Of a stretch of 20,388 nt of DNA, positions 18,162-20,388 are shown piece by piece (the first letter of the stretch is position 1; each line of letters opens with the position of its first letter). The stretch comes from Paulinella micropora (lineage: Eukaryota > Cercozoa > Imbricatea > Euglyphida), in assembly GCA_009731375.1 (NCBI GenBank), contig BJOX01000020.1, forward strand, positions 967,298-987,685, read 5' to 3'. Below the pieces are notes generated by a model. The model ran no database searches. It was not told the DNA's origin and saw only the letters and a list, made by a program, of their open reading frames with translations. The translations under genes were made by a program, and so were the position numbers.

Positions 18162-18239
18162 GCCATCGAAGCTGATGTGACCATTTATCCAGAAAAAGGC
18201 AAAGGACACATAACTAGATATATAGGGAGATAGATAGGG

Positions 18240-18285
<46 letters not shown>

Positions 18286-18295
18286 GTAAATGGAC
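18162..18295 (+). repeat. Duplicated unit, copy 2 (uninterrupted), and (GATA)n
   Basis: GCCATCGAAGCTGATGTGAC, CATTTATCCAGAAAAAGGC, AAAGGACACATAACTAGATA, then AGGGAGATA and GATA repeats. It gives the pre-insertion form of 17779-17992. Confidence 0.87.
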
Positions 18296-18342
18296 ATGTT
18301 TGGTCTATCAGCGCTGTATATCCGAAGACATAGGCATCCATT
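18296..18342 (-). repeat. 47-bp dispersed repeat, copy 2
   Basis: Minus-strand copy of 11436-11482 (45/47). On its own strand it is followed by GTCCATTTACC and then TATC repeats. Upstream on that strand CAGTCACC resembles CAGTCGCC inside the intron 3' region (11411-11418), which may mean the homology extends into the intron with an indel. Confidence 0.9.
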
Positions 18343-18457
18343 GTGGGTGACTGAGGAGGTGAATAGATAGATAGGTAGATAGGTAGATAGATAGGTAGCT
18401 TGATGGATTGATAGGTAGATAGGTAGATAGGTAAATAGATAGATAGATAGATAGATG

Positions 18458-18496
<39 letters not shown>

Positions 18497-18507
18497 GGAT
18501 TGATAGG
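18343..18507. repeat. (GATA)n array with GGTA variants
   Basis: GATA/GGTA repeats with two TTGATGGAT-type interruptions. Confidence 0.95.
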
Positions 18508-18537
18508 TAGACCTGCGTCACCCTGTGTCGGGCTAAC

Positions 18538-19219
18538 CCGCAACCGTCGACTACGTTGACAGAGCGCCAGCCAGCCTGACACGTAGCCGCAGACATAAGA
18601 ATTCAATAAATGGGTAAGATAACCGAAACTTTCGCGATTGACTTTTTTGAATAATTGCCACCTAAACCGCAACCGTTGACTACGTTGACAGAGCGCCAGC
18701 CAGCCTGACACGTAGCCCCAGACATAAAAGAAAACAATGGACGGGTAAGATAATCGAAACTTTCGCGATTATTGCGGTGATTTTTTTTGAAAAATTGCCA
18801 CCTAAACCGCAACCGTTGACTACGCTGACAGAGCGCCAGCCAGCCTGACACGTAGCCCCAGACATAAAAGAAAACAATGGACGGGTAAGATAACCGAAAC
18901 TTTCGCGATTATTGCGGTGATTTTTTTGAAAAATTGCCAACCTAAACCGCAACCATTGACTACGTTGACAGAGCGCCAGCCAGCCTGACACGTAGCCCCA
19001 GACAGCCTGACACGTAGCCCCAGACATAACATAGATTTCAATAAATGGGTAAGATAACCGAAACTTTCGCGATTATTGCGTGATTTCTTAAAAAAATTGC
19101 CACCTAAACCGCAACCGTTGACTACGTTGACAGAGCGCCAGCCAGCCTGACACGTAGCCCCGGACATAAAAGAAAACAATGGACGGGTAAGATAACCGAA
19201 ACTTGATTATGGCGGTGAT

Positions 19220-19274
<55 letters not shown>

Positions 19275-19605
19275 CGTCGTCGTCGTCGTCGTCGTTGTTG
19301 TTGTTGTTGTTGTTGTTTTTGTTGTTGTTGTTGTTGTTGCTGTTGTTGTTGTTGTTGTTGCTGTTGTTGTTGTTGTTGTTGTTGCTGTTGTTGTTGTTGT
19401 TGTGACATTGCCACCTAAACCGCAACCGTTGACTACGTTGAACAGAGCGCCAGACAGCATGACACGTAGTCCCAGACGTAAGAAATCAAGAAATAGGTTA
19501 GACAGAACAAAACTTTCGCGACTTTTGCGTGATTTTTTTTGGTGAGGGCATTCCTACCTAAACCTAAACCGCAAACGTTGCCAAGGCGCCACCCAACCTA
19601 TAACT
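18538..19605. repeat. Satellite of about 140-bp units (seven copies)
   Basis: Units start (CCGCAAC) at 18538, 18667, 18807, 18947, 19109, 19420 and 19569. Landmarks in order: CCGCAACCGTTGACTACG, TTGACAGAGCGCCAGCCAGC, CTGACACGTAGCCCCAGACA, GGGTAAGATAACCGAAACTT, TCGCGATTATTGCGGTGAT, a T run and AAAATTGCCACCTAAA. Unit 4 carries a 22-bp internal duplication (CAGCCTGACACGTAGCCCC). Unit 5 carries a GTT array. Units 6 and 7 are diverged, and unit 7 is truncated. The 140-bp period breaks any reading frame, so minus-strand frames (Cys-Gln-Ala-Gly-Trp...) are not genes. Confidence 0.95.
19219..19402. repeat. (GTT)n/(GTC)n array inside satellite unit 5
   Basis: About 184 bp of GTT with a seven-triplet GTC block (19273-19296). 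It replaces the T-run segment GATTTTTTTGAAAAATTG of the other satellite units. Confidence 0.96.
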
Positions 19606-19610
19606 ACACT

Positions 19611-19623
19611 ACCTATCTATCTG

Positions 19624-19677
<54 letters not shown>

Positions 19678-19678
19678 A
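19611..19678. repeat. (TATC)n array
   Basis: TATC repeat directly upstream of element copy 3. Confidence 0.96.

Positions 19679-20388
<710 letters not shown>

Noticed and set aside
18214-19460. Minus-strand frames with repeated Cys-Gln-Ala-Gly-Trp-Arg-Ser motifs
   Set aside because: They arise from the satellite of about 140 bp and shift frame from unit to unit, so they are not a gene family.

Overview
The window is nuclear-type eukaryotic DNA dominated by simple-sequence repeats. I find no credible protein-coding gene. Roughly three quarters of it is microsatellite: (CATA)n, (GATA)n/(TATC)n, (AAT)n, (CTA)n, (AAC/ACC)n, (GTT)n, (GA)n/(CT)n, (TA)n and pentanucleotide arrays. The long open frames (Tyr-Ile-His-Thr, Tyr-Leu-Ser-Ile, Met-Tyr-Val-Cys, poly-Leu and similar) are arrays whose unit simply lacks stop codons. 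A eukaryote is indicated by a tRNA-derived SINE, terminal-inverted-repeat elements, elements with simple-repeat tails, and a nuclear-style group I intron. Such introns are known mainly from fungi, algae, slime moulds and amoebae, so a protist, alga, slime mould or fungus is somewhat favoured. I cannot name the organism.

Layout. 1-2690: AAC/ACC and CATA arrays, a foldback element (1399-1542) and a six-copy 'GAAACCGTG' core repeat with purine spacers. 2693-3783: a minus-strand tRNA-derived SINE, a second SINE 3' fragment, and their AAT arrays. 3784-5465: CATA arrays, a palindrome at 4432-4574 and a five-copy core repeat. 5466-5965: a 209-bp inverted repeat plus a third direct copy. 5976-7497: TATC arrays around two head-to-tail copies of a TATC-tailed element; a third copy lies at 19679-20096. 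7513-8702: two clusters of short cores in TA/GTAT repeats. 8760-9480: a CG-rich palindrome and GATA-tailed cores. 9580-9810: a terminal-inverted-repeat element, with a minus-strand relative at 17556-17745. 9956-10600: CTA and TATC arrays.

10601-11482 is the most complex stretch and holds a recognisable group I intron, from 10747 to about 11439. It has a P1 helix with the splice-site U-G pair, P3, P4, P6, P7 and P9 pairings, and the conserved P/Q/R/S elements. Its surroundings are not recognisable rDNA. The 47 bp at and beyond its inferred 3' end recur at 18296-18342, again next to a TATC array. 11551-12031 is a tandem duplication in which each unit carries an insertion the other lacks: a GTAT array in one, a foldback element with a likely target-site duplication in the other. 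12231-15665: short tandem repeats between GATA, GA and GTT arrays. 15758-17035: a higher-order repeat. 17779-18235: a duplicated unit split by a CATA array. 18538-19605: a roughly 140-bp satellite, one unit of which carries a 184-bp GTT array. 19611-20388: TATC arrays around the third TATC-tailed element.

The recurring theme is modular: short non-repetitive cores joined to one particular microsatellite, sometimes many times. The SINE, the TATC-tailed element and the duplicated units suggest that many arrays began as element tails or grew inside existing sequence.
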